From NCBI GenBank assembly GCA_024364735.1, contig JAGFNQ010005398.1:297946-361945 (forward strand): a stretch of 64,000 nt of DNA, given 5' to 3'. This stretch comes from Boesenbergia rotunda (Eukaryota > Streptophyta > Magnoliopsida > Zingiberales > Zingiberaceae). The notes beneath the pieces were generated by a model. That model was not told the origin of the DNA. It ran no database searches and saw nothing but the letters and a program-made list of their open reading frames with translations. Below are positions 45,611 through 57,426 of the stretch, one piece after another. How positions within the stretch are numbered: the first letter of the stretch is position 1; every line of letters begins with the position of its first letter. Both the position numbers and the translations under genes were made by a program.

Positions 45611-46400
45611 GATTAACAAGCATTCAAAACCCTTCATGATCAATTCAAATTGTTGGGAACAATTGGGTAACATGGGGACATCTCACATAAACTATAAGGT
45701 TTAGCAAAATGTTTTTGTTTGCTAGAAATGGGGTGAGATGCTAGGATCAACCTAATTACTCAAAATGTTAATGCATCCCTTGAGAAATTAGGTTGACGAG
45801 ATAATAATCACTAAGTTGACCAAGTATGGGGAAAACCAATGCATAACATATGTGTACTTGGCTCCATGATCATACTTGGACATTCCAATCAAGGAAATTG
45901 ATTGGAGTCTTTATATTGATACAAACTTGGGTGACAATTGATTGGATGTTTGTGATTGAGTTTGCCTCCACTTGGGTGGAGCAAATTGATTTGTTAGACC
46001 CATAAGGACCTTTGATCCTTCTTAAAGGATCAATTATAGTCAAGGGATCACTTCCAAGATTGATAATTTTCATCAGATCTTATCAGAAATCGATAGGGAG
46101 TCTGAAATTGAAATTTTAGATCGTATCAGAAATAATCCTGATACCTGATCGGTCACCGGACCGATCAGGAGCATGTCTGATCGGTCCAACTGACCGATCT
46201 AGCCGAATTGCGATACCCCTCTGCAATCTCTCTTCCTGTGCGTGAGTTCTTCTGTGCGTAGCTGCTAGCGATCTTTCTCCCTGTGCGTGTATGTTCTTCT
46301 TCCTGCGCGAGAGTTCCGATTCTCCTTGGCGTGTGAGTCTTTCTTCCTGTCAAGCTTCTGCTCTTTTCCTCTCATGCGCAAGGTTTCAGCAAATCTCACC
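45611..46400 (+). other. Element E region between pol and ORF3
   Basis: No ORF is supported. It holds the post-pol hairpin (45679-45740) and two GATCGGTC/GACCGATC hairpins (46147-46166 and 46179-46199). A pyrimidine-rich 5' leader-like stretch runs up to the ATG at 46401. Confidence 0.75.
45679..45740 (+). other. Post-pol hairpin of element E
   Basis: CATCTCAC (45679-45686) pairs with GTGAGATG (45733-45740). The loop contains CTATAAGG and is followed by CTAGG. Confidence 0.6.
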
Positions 46401-48106
46401 ATGGCACCTAAGTAAGCATTTAGTTTCCAATCTTTGCTTACTGCTTACTTCTTAAGATTTGTGATGTTTAGGCTAACCATGTTTTTTTTCTTGTGGTTTC
46501 TTTTTGTGTTGTGACTCTACTCTTGTCGTGACCTTTCATTACCATGACATGGATCTCATTGATTAAACCTAACTTCATTTGATTATTTTCTATTATGATC
46601 AATGTCCTAAACTTCAAATTCCTTTTCCTGTATCATGATTTGATCCATTCAATTTGGTGTCGTGACCTTCCCATGATCTTTAACCCTACTGATCAAACCA
46701 ACTCATTTCAAATCTGTGTCATGACCAATTATTCCAACTTTAGGAAATCTTCAAAGGGAAAAGAACCCGCTGAGGGGGTGGCGAAGGGTAAAAGCCCTTC
46801 TTCTTCCGCGCCCTCACGAAGGCTTCAGCCTTCGTCTAGTTCTCAGTTCCCGAATGCGGGCTTTGAGCAGACCTTTCAATCCAGAACTTTCAAACTACTT
46901 TCGTGTCGGTCTATTGATCGACCTTTCTTGATTGAGCATTGTCCCTCTATCATAGAGGTGATTGATTTTTATAACCTTGATTTCTTTCTCTCCCTCGAAC
47001 GAACAATCAACTATGACCTTGTTTCTGAATTCTACAATAATCTACAACAAGGAACTCAAGGTGGCTTTGATTTCACTACTCGAGTAGCCAAGAGGAATCT
47101 TGACTTCTCCAATGATGTCTTGGTGGAGTATCTGGGCGGTCGACGATCACCTAATTTTTATTCTATCTACCCAGAGCTTTCCGACCCTTTATTGGCTCCA
47201 TTCGGGGACGTCACCCCCGACTCCATATATGAGCACTTCTTCGGACACCCTCGACCAGCTGGCCTTGATGAGTTGAGGCCTGACTTTCCGACCTTTGTGG
47301 CCCTCCGACTTTCTCCTACTGATTATGTTCTTTTTAAGATAATCACGAACTGCATCCTGCCCATAACCTCCAAACCCCTGACTGGGATTCGACTATATCA
47401 TTGTCTGATGCTTTATGGCATGCACCGTCACATGGACTTTGACATTATGGAGAGTATTTTTCAGTCGATCATCTCCTATCGCAAGCCCAGTCGTCACACT
47501 ATGTATATGTCATTCGATCACGTCATTACTGACTGGCTTATGTCAGTTGGTATTGATGTAACCAAGGGCAGGACAGTGCCCATGGTTAGACAGGATTATC
47601 GTTTGGGCAAACGCGTGTTTGCCAAATCTGGTATTGTTGTTGGGCCGGACGATCAGAGTCTTATCTGGAAGGACAGGTGAGGTCTTGGCGAGCTTCCTCG
47701 AGGCGCACACGTACAGGTACCCGCAGCTCCGGCTGCACATCAGGAGCCACCCGCCGTTGCTGCTGACTACGACTATGAGCCAGATTCAAACCTGCGCTGG
47801 CAGATTTCAGAGCTTGATCAGACCATCCAGCATGATCTTCATTTGAGAGAGCTCTTGCGAGAGGAGGTCCGGTCTGGGTTTCAAGTTTTCGACCGCAGAC
47901 TGCTGGCGATCAAGTCTGACGTCTCTGGGGTCCGCTCCAGGCAGGAGACATGGCATGAGGAGTGGCGCAGTTGGGCAGCTGGTCATCCATACCAGCCTTC
48001 ATCTACTGGAGTTGCACCCTCCAGCAAGACTGCCCCGGGGTCCTTCGTACATGATGATGACACGATTGATGACCCTATGCAGGCTGACCCCCCGGCCGAC
48101 GATTGA
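46401..48106 (+). pseudogene. Element E ORF3 ('putative plant transposon protein' type), spliced, one stop
   Basis: Third gene of a SIRE-like copia; its function is not established. The likely start is the ATG at 46401 in context ACCATGG, with 11 coding bases before a splice donor. The main exon starts at 46744 with a Lys/Ser-rich head and runs to 48106. Its core (about 46890-47640) is homologous to G's ORF3, with CPSIIEVIDFY, LVSEFYNNL and NCILPITSKPL. It ends in an acidic tail. One in-frame TGA lies at 47678. The ATG at 46595 would add a hydrophobic start, but that part falls in the intron, so I do not treat it as a signal peptide. I recall Pfam placing such proteins in a plant transposon family. 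Confidence 0.75.
46412..46743 (+). other. Putative intron of ORF3 in element E (332 bases, phase 2)
   Basis: The donor is AA|GTAAGC at 46412 and the acceptor TTTAG|G at 46743. The interior is T-rich. Using these sites keeps the downstream frame, which is the frame of the long ORF. G has a phase-2 intron at the same codon position. Confidence 0.65.
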
Positions 48107-48475
48107 TTATGGATGTACTCTGTCTCTGCCTGTGACTTGCATTTGACTATTTGATTGCTCTGACTTTATGGTTGTATGCCTATGCTCTGACTATTATGGC
48201 TTTGTGTTGTATTCGACTTGACTTTGATGTTGTGTTATCCATCTGACTTTATGACTATCTTCTTGTATGCCTTGCCATATTATGCTTACTGTTAGTTCAT
48301 ATGTCTGATCATATGATAGATATCTTCATGTATGCCTTGCTAGATTATGCATTGTTATGTTTATTCATACTCCATGTTCATATGATATATATGATTGTTT
48401 TGTCATGCTTTACATTTGTCATATGGTTTCGTATGCTTTCAAAATTCAATCATACCTTTATTGTTTTGGGATAAC
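48107..48475 (+). other. Element E tail after ORF3
   Basis: T-rich, with repeated CTTGTATGCCTTGCC and TGACTTTATG words. No ORF and no polypurine tract before H begins at 48476. Confidence 0.7.
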
Positions 48476-50800
48476 TGATGGACCCAAAATAGAATATCAC
48501 GAATGTGGGTCTCAAATTTTGATATTTATAAAGCTGAAAACTCTTTTTGCAATCAAAAATATAAAAACGTAGTAAAGGGGCCACAGGTCGTATTTTTCCT
48601 CGGGACTAGTTGATGTCGTGTGATTCGAGCTTGTATTTATGTGTCGTTTATGTTTTTGGATTTCAAATAAAATCTGGGTTTTGTTTTCAATTCAGAAATG
48701 AAATGGCAATGAAAATGAAGGAAACCAAACTAATGAAGCAAACAATATGATGGCAAGTAATAACTCAACCAATGGAAACTGAATCAAGCTAGAGAATTTA
48801 ACTAAAGTTTGGACACAAATTTGATACCAAATTGCAAAACAAGTTGCTAGAAGAATGAATAAAAACAGGGCAGGAATTTTCAGCAGCAAGCAAACTTGGC
48901 ACAAATCAAGCTAGCTACAAAATCTTGAAGCAAACAATTGTAAGGAAGCCCAGAAATGTCCGAATGCAACTCTAACCAATTTCAAACACAATAGCTCACT
49001 AAAAACTACCTTAAACTTGGCACCAAGCACTGCCTAATCTGCACTTGATACAAAGTGCAGAATTTCAGCACTTGGCACGCAAAAGAGCACTGCTGGTGGG
49101 CTGAAATTTGCTACTGACGTAGGAAATGTGAACTGCCAACTCTGAAGTTTAAATGACCAATTCACTTAGAAGACAAGCCACTAGTTAAGCATATACACGA
49201 ATGAGTGAAGGAGTTCAGATTTGGAAGCAAAAATTCAGAACAAGGGCAGAAATTCAGAAATGTCTAACGCAAAAATTAAATGGTAGAAATGAAAAAATGG
49301 AACACAAGCAAACTGAGCAAGAAGTGCAGAAAAATTCTAAATGCGAAACAAACTTAGATCAATTACATCAACAAACCAATTGTTATCTCTAATTCAGATC
49401 ATCAATTCTGGACAGAAACTAAATTCGAAGGAGCTGCAATCTCAGAAATAAACTGGCACGCAGAAACAACTTGATACGTAAAGGCAAAAACTGATACGCA
49501 AATGCCGATCTATAAAACTAAGTGAAACTAAATTGCTTGTTCACTAAACACACTCCCTAACTATTTAACTTGAAGAATTAGAGCTCAATTACGGCAAAGC
49601 AGTTCAGAAACGAAACTAAGTAGCTAATCCAGAAATTTCAGAAATAGAATTCCTGTGCATAACTGGAATTACAGCAAAACACAATGAAAATTAACCAAGT
49701 AAACGAAGCCTAGATCCCTTCCTTGACTCGAGAACTCCTTGCTGTCACACAAGGGTGAGCCTCGAACCCCTAAGCTCCACAGATTGCTGGAAAAACTGTC
49801 TCCCCGATCGATTCACAGTCAATCTCTGCTGCTGGTTGAAAACCCACCCGATCTCTTCAATCTGGCTTTGTGGGATTGCGATGGTGATTTGTGGATGATC
49901 AGAGCACTCCAGGGAACCCCTCTGAACTGCTCAGATGGATGAAAAGTGGCTAACCAGATGATTCGATCGAGCGATTGGCAGAGCTAGTGAAACCCTCACG
50001 TTGCTCTGTTTAATGCTGAATTTGAGCTGAATTTCTCACGGAGACAACCTTCCAACGATCTAGAACTCTAACCAAGTCTGGAATCCATGCGGTCACGCCT
50101 CGGTTGAAGAAGAACTTGAAGAAAAAAAAATGAAGGAAGAACGAAGACGACGAGCTGCGGCGAAGACGCGACACTGTGCGCTGTGGGAAAATTTGATTAA
50201 ATACATAGGAATGGACGGCCCTGATTAATTTGGATGAATACAATGGCTGATCTTCCTCCGATCTGACCCAAACTTTCCAGATGTTGATCAAAGGTCAGGA
50301 TCTACCTCGTGGTAGCTCGGATCCTCCAGATTTGCAATGGATGGTCCAGATCAACCTAATCTTTGAATGGACGATCTAGAACCCTCTGAGCTTGATCCAA
50401 CGGTTGAATGAGCTCTGATTGGGATGAAACCTTCAGATCTTGATCAGAGTGCTTGATCAGCCCTAACTCTAGCTCGGATTGCTTCAGATGGTCCCGGATG
50501 GCTCAGATCCAGCCGCTTTTGAATCGGACGGCCCGGATTAATCCGAAACTTGATAACTCGATCTGGGTCCACTTCCGACTCAAGTTTGACCCAGTATGCC
50601 CTAGGTCCTTGAACCTTTCATGCCTACAAAAATAGATCAAAAATTTAGTGGCCAAATAATCCAAATATGTGCAAATTTACAATTAAGTCCAAAATAAGAG
50701 GAAGTTCTAAAACCTAGGGTAAATTCACAATTAAGCAAGTAAAACATGGGTCAAACATGGATTTTAGCAATTAAAATAATCAACAAAATGGTACTTATCA
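48476..50800 (-). repeat. Element H 3' LTR
   Basis: This is the partner of 57427-59752. The best-conserved part is about 50290-50800. A minus TATA-like TATTTAA lies near 50194. No gene inside. Confidence 0.93.
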
Positions 50801-50814
50801 ACTCCCCCACACTT
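50801..50814 (-). other. Polypurine tract of element H
   Basis: Minus-strand AAGTGTGGGGGAGT directly precedes the 3' LTR. The 13-base core recurs at 52783-52795 and 53490-53502. Confidence 0.85.
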
Positions 50815-53325
50815 AAGCTTGAGCGTCTCGCGAAACTACTAAATAAGTATCCCCTAGATTTCTTAAGTATAATTAGAAGCAAATGAAAAGAAATTACCTA
50901 AGGTTGTCAATTCTCAAAAATCTAAGCTCTATGGATTAGTATCTCGTCCTTAAATTAACAACTTAGCCTTTTCATCCATCATGATTCATTGAGATGAATT
51001 TAACTCACTAGCCTTTTCAAGGAAAAATTTTGGTGGCTCTCTCCTTAAGTTCTAAGTTGATGATGGAAGTGGAGCTCACTCAAACACACATGCTTCTTGC
51101 ACTACCATAGGCTTGCTTATTCTCTACTCTCCTCCATTTTTCATGATTAGGATCAACATCTACAAAAACAAGTGAAAAACATGGAAAATTGTAAGAAATG
51201 GAATAAAACCAAGAAAATGGACAATTTAAGGAAGTGGGAGACTTGGTTGCTCAAGGATGTTTCCAATGAACTCTGCCCTCTTGACAGCCCTCTAGTGAAT
51301 TCAAAAGTGTGATGGAGTAAACTTTTGCCTTGCCCTTCAAAAATTTGATGAAAAGTCCCAATTAGTTCCTTTGTGCCAATTGTCCACCTTGCGTGCCAAC
51401 TTGCTTCCTTCATTCTTCTTTTCTGTTTTTTTTCTCTTCTTTCTTTTCTCCACTAAAATCAGAATGTATTGGAATAATGCTCTGATTCGGATGAGAATAT
51501 CTCCACTGATTTCATGATGCCGAAACTCAATGGTGTGCCACTTGGTTTCTTCTCTTTTTTTTTTCTTTTTTCTTGAATCCTGCATTTTTTTTTCTCTTCA
51601 ATTCAGACTTAGCATGATGTTCCCGATTTCTATAGTAAATAACAGCTAGCAGGGTGGCCGAACAGCTTCAGATTTCTGCAGAGCATCAGATTTCTAGCAA
51701 GGTGGACTTTGGTACAGCTTTATTTTTTTTCTTTTGTTCCCCTTCTAAATGGCACAGATTTTTCCATTGCTTCATATCTTCCTGCATTTTCAACTTCTGC
51801 TCAGCTTCAATTCAGCTTCAATTCCAATTGTTTTCAGCTGGAGTTCAGCTTGTTTCAGCTGCTATTCATATTTTAGCACTTGACAGCTGCAATTCCCTGA
51901 TTACGTGCCATTTAAGACCTTGGCACAGCTTTTCTCATTCATTTTTTTTCTTGATTTCAGATCTGTCCAGCTGCACAAAAATTCTCTGGTTTGCACAAAC
52001 ATTCTGCATTGGATCAGATTAGTCAGCTTCAATTCCACTGGTTTCATGATGCCAACAACTCATTGTGTGCCAACTTTGTTTCCTTTATTTTTTTCTTTTC
52101 AAACTGTTTTTTTTTCTGTTCAGCTGCTACTTTCCATTTTTCAGTTGCAGCTTCTTTTTATTCATATCTGATTCCTCAAAACCAGTAGCTTCCAAACCTC
52201 TCCCAGATCTAGAGCCCTCAAGTGAAACCAAACTCAAAATTCCTCTTTTTTTCGATACAGATTCAAAACAGAGTCCTCAATTGTTTCAGCACCTCACAGC
52301 TTTTCACTTCCAGTATTTCCAGATTATTCAGATTTCGAAACATCTTCTCCCACTTAATAAGCTTGGCAATTTGCTTCCTTGTGTCATTTTTATTCCTTTC
52401 CACTTTGGCTCAGATTTTTCTTCCTTCTTCAACTGAATTAAATTTGGCACATAATTGCTGCATTGGTTTCAAGTTATCACAGCTGCAATGCATCCTCTAG
52501 CATAATGGCCTAAACGTGCTCTATAGCAAGTTTGATACAACATTCTTCATTTGCGTGCCATTTCTTTTCTTCATTGCAGAATTTTTTTTTTCATTGTATG
52601 CCATTTGTTTTCCTTGGATCTTCAAATAATGAGCAAGAATCTAGATGCTTCAATTGTTGTCTTCCTTAACTACTTCTTCTTGCTTGATCTTGATACCAAA
52701 CTCAACTCAATTTGGCACATGATAAAAAAAAAAATCAAAAGAAGTGCATCCCTGATAAAACTTGATTCCAAATCACTAATCACTCCCCCACACTTAAATC
52801 TTTGTCCGTCTCGGGCAAAGTAGCATTAAGAAACATTTCAAACAACAAGTCCATAGAAAAGTGAGGGTAAGAGTAAGAAATAAGTAAAGAAAAATGGAAT
52901 GAACATGATTCTTGCCAAAATTGATATGGAAAGGTAAACAAAGTGATTAGCCTCTATAGATGTGATCCAATCATTGAAATATGATTTTGAAAGGTCCTAA
53001 GCAAGTTCTAGAGTACAATCACATGTATGTGTCACAAAATAAGGCTAATCCTCACTAGGTACAAATAATTCATCTCAAGTCCTCAATCAAGAATTCATGG
53101 CCAAGTAGTACTCAAGCATCCAAGATTTCATCCATGATCTCAAATCCTAAGTTTTAACAACCAAATTTAATTTGTTTTCAAAAGACTCTAAAATGTTATC
53201 AAGATAGCCTAAAGGGATACATTTATTCCTAGTCATGCAAGAAAAAGTGACAAAAAGAAATAACATGGTATTTACAATGTCTATTTATTCATTCTATTCT
53301 ACTCATGCATTTATTAGCAAGAACT
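50815..53325 (-). other. Element H 3' non-coding region
   Basis: 2.5 kb without a supported ORF. Between 51600 and 52700 the plus strand is rich in T and in scattered TTCAGCTGCAATT and TTGGCAC-like words; ORFs there are low-complexity artefacts. Two extra polypurine-tract-like copies lie at 52783 and 53490. No RT or integrase traces are seen. Confidence 0.75.
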
Positions 53326-54237
53326 CTATTTAAAAGTAAAAAATGCAATAAAGGAAAATGCAAGAAAGAACAAACTCCCTTTTATTTCTGGCGGTCGGAG
53401 TCTATCAAGAAACAGCCTCCATCGTGGTAGTGGAGGAGTCTGGGTGTGCGAAAGAGCTTCTATCATTTGTTTAACTTTACGGTGCATCGCTCCCCCACAC
53501 TTGGACTTGACAGCAATCTGTTTAGGTGGCCGAAGGTTATTTAGATACAAGACCCATTTAAGAGGTAGAGTTTTTCGAATTAAAGTAAAATCTACTCCCT
53601 CTTTATTCTTTTTGGAACACCTTCCAGGAGGTTTGAGTTTGTTCAGATGAAGCACCCACTCCAGAAGTCTTTGGGACCCTGCAAGGTAAGAAAGAAATGA
53701 AACAATATCAGTCTTTGTATAAAATGTATCCAAAAATGCATCACATCCAATAAAATCAATTTTCGACACCTCAAGGAATTTTTCACAATTAATATCCACT
53801 GAAAATGTGTCAAGCAATGCATTGTAACCCATGAAATCAATTTGAGGCACCTCTATAATTTTTTCACATTCAAATTCAGCATAATATATAGCAAGAGATT
53901 CATCACAATAAATAACATCAATTTCAGGCATCTCCAAAAAATTTTCACACTCAGTTCCTACATAAGGTATATCAATAAATGTGTCACAACGAATAAAATC
54001 AAGCCTGGGTGCCTCTATGGAATTTTCATCATTATTTCTCACAAAAAATGTATCAATACATGCTTCACCTGCAATTCTAGACATCTTCCTGAAATTTTCT
54101 AAAGAAAAAGAAGAAATACTTACCTGATCATGCTGAAAAATGTCTGTTGGTTCTACAAGAAATACCTCCAACTTAGGCTCAAATTCTGGTGGGCATTCAA
54201 CTGGAATAGGTGATCCTTGGGTACTTGCTCCCATCAT
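53326..54237 (-). CDS. Element H ORF-X: 303-residue repeat protein of unknown function
   Basis: Not recognised. The ATG at 54237 lies 16 bases after the stop of the protease frame. Residues 52-181 consist of about five units of 27 residues (81 bp), with a pattern IDFIxCDxxLDTFxxxxxCExFLEVP. Residues 194-204, 228-238 and 273-283 are three copies of W(V/R)LxLxxL(K/R)PP. The last 15 residues are strongly hydrophobic (FFLAFSFIAFF), like a tail anchor. The frame is uninterrupted while the gag and protease of the same element are frameshifted. It occupies the place of RT and integrase. It could be captured host sequence or a decayed part of pol; I see no RT motifs. Confidence 0.6.
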   Translation of the reverse strand: MMGASTQGSPIPVECPPEFEPKLEVFLVEPTDIFQHDQVSISSFSLENFRKMSRIAGEACIDTFFVRNNDENSIEAPRLDFIRCDTFIDIPYVGTECENFLEMPEIDVIYCDESLAIYYAEFECEKIIEVPQIDFMGYNALLDTFSVDINCEKFLEVSKIDFIGCDAFLDTFYTKTDIVSFLSYLAGSQRLLEWVLHLNKLKPPGRCSKKNKEGVDFTLIRKTLPLKWVLYLNNLRPPKQIAVKSKCGGAMHRKVKQMIEALSHTQTPPLPRWRLFLDRLRPPEIKGSLFFLAFSFIAFFTFK

Positions 54238-54252
54238 GCAAGTCCCTACACT

Positions 54253-55330
54253 TTATGGAAATGGTGGTGGTCCCTGGGGCTCTGTGCAATCTCCTACACC
54301 TGTAGAATCCTCTTCTGTGCATGCCTCCTTAGTAATACCTACAACAACCTTATTAAAAAGATTAGGACTATCAATAGCAATATCATCACAAAATAGAAAA
54401 CAAGAAAAATCCGGTAAAGCTTCAGTTTTGAAATCAAGGCTGTGACATGCTTTTCCATCTATCTCCTCAGCTTCCTCTGAAATCAAAGCTCCTCCCACTA
54501 TGTCAAATGCAACATCATCAGCAATTAACTGTGCCTCTACAGTCTCATCTGTGGTGTCCATACTCAGAATAGAGTGATCTCCCCTAGGGTCCTTCATGGC
54601 ATCGAAAATGCTAAACTGGACTACTGTGTCTCCCACCTCCATCGAAAGTGTGCCAGCATAAACATCAATCTTTGTTCTGGCCGTCTTCAGAAAAGGCCTT
54701 CCAAGGATAAGTGGGGATCTACGTGCAAGATACTTTCCTTCCATGTGTAGAATGTAGAAGTCTGCAGGGAAAATCAACTCTTTCACCTTAACCAAAACAT
54801 CTTCAATAACTCCTGCCGGTCGGGTCTGGCTTCTATTTGCTAGCTGAATCACAACTCCAGTGGGCTGTAGAGGGCCAATGCCAAGCATCTGGAAGACCAT
54901 CCTGGGCATGACATTAATGGAAGCTCCTAAATCCAGCATGGCATCATGTAGCGTGGTGCTCCCTATCTCACAAGATACAGTAAACATGTCAGGGTCTTCA
55001 CATTTCTGAGGTATGGCATGGATGAATGATGAAACATTTTTTCCAATGCTGACCAATTCATTTTCCTTAAGTTTCTTCTTGTGAACACAAAGATCCTTCA
55101 GAAATTTTGCATACTTAGGAACCTGTTTAATCATTGTCAGCAAGGGTACATTAATTTCTACTTTGCTAAAAAGTGTTACCAGCTCATTGTACTCTTTGGT
55201 TTTCTCCTCCTCCACTTGTCTTCTTGTTGGAGTTCTCCCCTGTGGAAAAGGCAAGGCACCCTAAATTCTTCCTCTTGAACCGAAGATGGAAGGGCTGATT
55301 GTGAGCTGCTGCCCCACTTGGAATGGCTGC
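54253..55330 (-). pseudogene. Element H protease region of pol
   Basis: A retropepsin-type aspartic protease of plant gypsy elements. From about 55254 the frame holds a region typical of the gag-pro junction (PFPQGR, then LLTMIKQVPKYAKFLKDLC). The catalytic DLGAS motif follows (about residue 108) and LILGRPFL about 75 residues later. The frame ends at TGA 54253 after an acidic tail. Upstream it is joined to gag only through frameshifts near 55360 and 55250. Confidence 0.88.
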
Positions 55331-55334
55331 TGTA

Positions 55335-57256
55335 AAATCTGTTTCGGGACTGATTTGTGCTTCATCTTCCACTAAAATCGAGGGTTCTTGATGAGGGAGT
55401 TGGGCATGGGCTAGGGGTGGAATCAACTGAATTTGAAGAGGTTTTGGGGCTGTTTTGGGCTGGAAATGAAGATGCTGCCCTGTTTTCAGAAAATTCTGCT
55501 CTTGGACCATTTTGAGTTGATGCAACCTTCCCACTCCTCAAATAAATAGCGCTAACATTTCCCTTTGGGTTGGGAACAGCTTGGGAAGGTAGTTGGCTTG
55601 ATCTTTGAGCTTTAATTTGATTCACATCATTAGCCAATTGTCCCATTTGCCTTCCGAGATTTTGTAAAGCTCCAATGATATCATCCTGCTGTGATTGTTG
55701 GAATTGAGGCTGTTGGGGCTGATTGGAGTTCTGTTGAATTGGCTGATAAGTAGGCTGGAATGTGGGTTGAATTTGCTGAGAATTACAGCCTTGAAAATTC
55801 TGATTTTGCAGTTGAAATGGTTGTTGTGGAGATTGAAATTGATTGGGCTGAAATTCTTGATTGTGTGGCTGAAAACTTTGATTCCAAGGCTGGAAATTTT
55901 GCTGGGAAGTTGGAATTGCTGCTGTGAGGGTTGATATGGCTGTGAATAATTCAAATTCCCTTGGAAACCTTGTTGATTTCCTTGTAATGGCTGCTGAAAG
56001 TTCTGAATTATTGGCTGGAAATGCTGATTTGGAGGCTGATTTTGCAGATTTTGAGCTTGAAATTGCTGTGGTTGCTGAAAAGATGGTTGAGGCTGCTGAC
56101 CTTGCTGTTGAGAGGGGTTCTGTTGGTAGAAAGAATTCCCGTACCTCAGATTTGGATGATCCCTCCAACCGGGGTTATAAGTGGAAGAATAGGGGTTATT
56201 CCGAGGTTGAAATTGCCCCCTAACCAATGCTGCTACCGACTCATCTTGTTGGAGGGTGGGGCATGAATCTGAATTGTGCTCTTGGCTAAAGCAAATGCCA
56301 CATACTCTCACCACTTGGCTTGATTGTGGAGGCACCGAATTATTGGAATTTTGATTTGCATTATTAACTCCCAATTGCTTAATAAGTGATGTGATCTCTG
56401 CCAATGAATTCTTTATCTCTTTCTGATCATTAGAACCCATCTGGACTTCATTAACTCCTCTAGTGGTCAGTGCTCTGCTCCCAAACTGTTGTGAATTCTC
56501 AGCCATATTAGAAATGAGCTCCCTAGCTTGATGTGGTGTTTTGTTGACTAAGGCCCCTCCAGCTGCAGCATCAATCATAATCCTATCCATCTGTAATAGT
56601 CCCTCATAAAAGTACTGGATGAGGAGCTGCTCACTAATCTGATGCTGGGGGCAACTGGAGCAAAGTTTGTTGAATCTCTCCCAGTAGTCATAGAGCGTCT
56701 CCCCCACCACTTGCTGAATGCCACAAATGCTTTTCCTAATTATTGCTGTTCTGGAGGCTGGGAAATATTTTTCCAAAAATGCTTTCTTCATAGAGATCCA
56801 ACTAGACACGTGCCCAGTGGGTAGATAGTAAAACCAATCTTTTGCTGCTCCTGTCAGTGTAAAGGGAAAAGCTCTCAGCTTGATATCTTCTTCAAAAATG
56901 CCCTGAGGCTTCATAGTAGAGCATACAACATAGAATTCGTGCAGGTGTCTATTTGGATATTCTCCAGATAATCCCTGGAACTTGGGCAGCAAATTGATGA
57001 GTCCAGATCTGAGCTCAAAATCTCCAGCCAGCTCTGGATAAGCAATGCTGGAGTACTGAAATGAAGCATCTGGTGCTGCGAGTTCCTTCATAGTCTTCTG
57101 GTGGTCTGCCATGATACTGCCTGAGTGAGTGGGAATAGTCTGAATAGGAGGAATATCTGTAGTCTCAGAAAGAATGCCTTGGTTCCTCCTTGCTCTGAAA
57201 GTCCTCTCAATCTCAGGGTCAAATTCTTCAAAATCACCACCTGTAGACCTGGTCAT
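55335..57256 (-). pseudogene. gag: Element H gag (frameshifted)
   Basis: The ATG at 57256 begins a gypsy gag of the retrotrans_gag type: KLRAFPFTLTGAAKDWFYYL and WISMKKAFLEKYFP lie at about residues 126-166. A CX2CX4HX4C knuckle (CGICFSQEHNSDSC) is encoded at 56261-56302. A long Gln/Asn/Pro-rich stretch follows. Near 55920 the frame shifts; the Gln-rich reading continues in another frame to about 55500, then Ser/Pro-rich sequence reaches a stop at 55362. Gag and protease frames no longer join. Confidence 0.9.
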
Positions 57257-57403
57257 AAAACCAAAACAAATCGCAGTAAAAGTAGATAAAAAGATGAAAC
57301 AAATAAAATCTAATCACCAGATATAGCAGTAAGCACAAAAATAAATCAAGAAAGATATGAAATAAGTGTACAAGCAAAAATCAAACAAATCAACTAGTTG
57401 CTT

Positions 57404-57420
57404 CCCCGGCAACGGCGCCA
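57404..57420 (-). other. Primer binding site of element H (tRNA-Asp)
   Basis: The plus strand reads CCCCGGCAACGGCGCCA, identical to the 3' end of plant tRNA-Asp as I know it. The minus strand is therefore its exact complement, starting six bases from the LTR. Typical of Athila/Tat gypsy elements. Confidence 0.92.
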
Positions 57421-57426
57421 AAAATT

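Larger units (their letters stand above)
30448..48475 (+). mobile_element. Element E: copia (SIRE-like) with gag, pol and ORF3; 3' LTR missing
   Basis: A 2.0 kb 5' LTR (split by D) is followed by an iMet primer site, gag and pol in one reading frame, a hairpin, an ORF3 and about 370 bases of tail. At 48476 element H begins. Beyond H the sequence belongs to an opposite-strand element, so E's own 3' LTR is not seen. Confidence 0.85.

Noticed and set aside
46595..46743. Hydrophobic N-terminus of ORF3 as signal peptide or envelope feature
   Set aside because: This part lies in the predicted intron; G has nothing similar at its ORF3 start.
51654..52823. Series of Phe/Ser-rich plus-strand ORFs
   Set aside because: T-rich low-complexity sequence in the 3' region of element H, several frames open at once, no motif.
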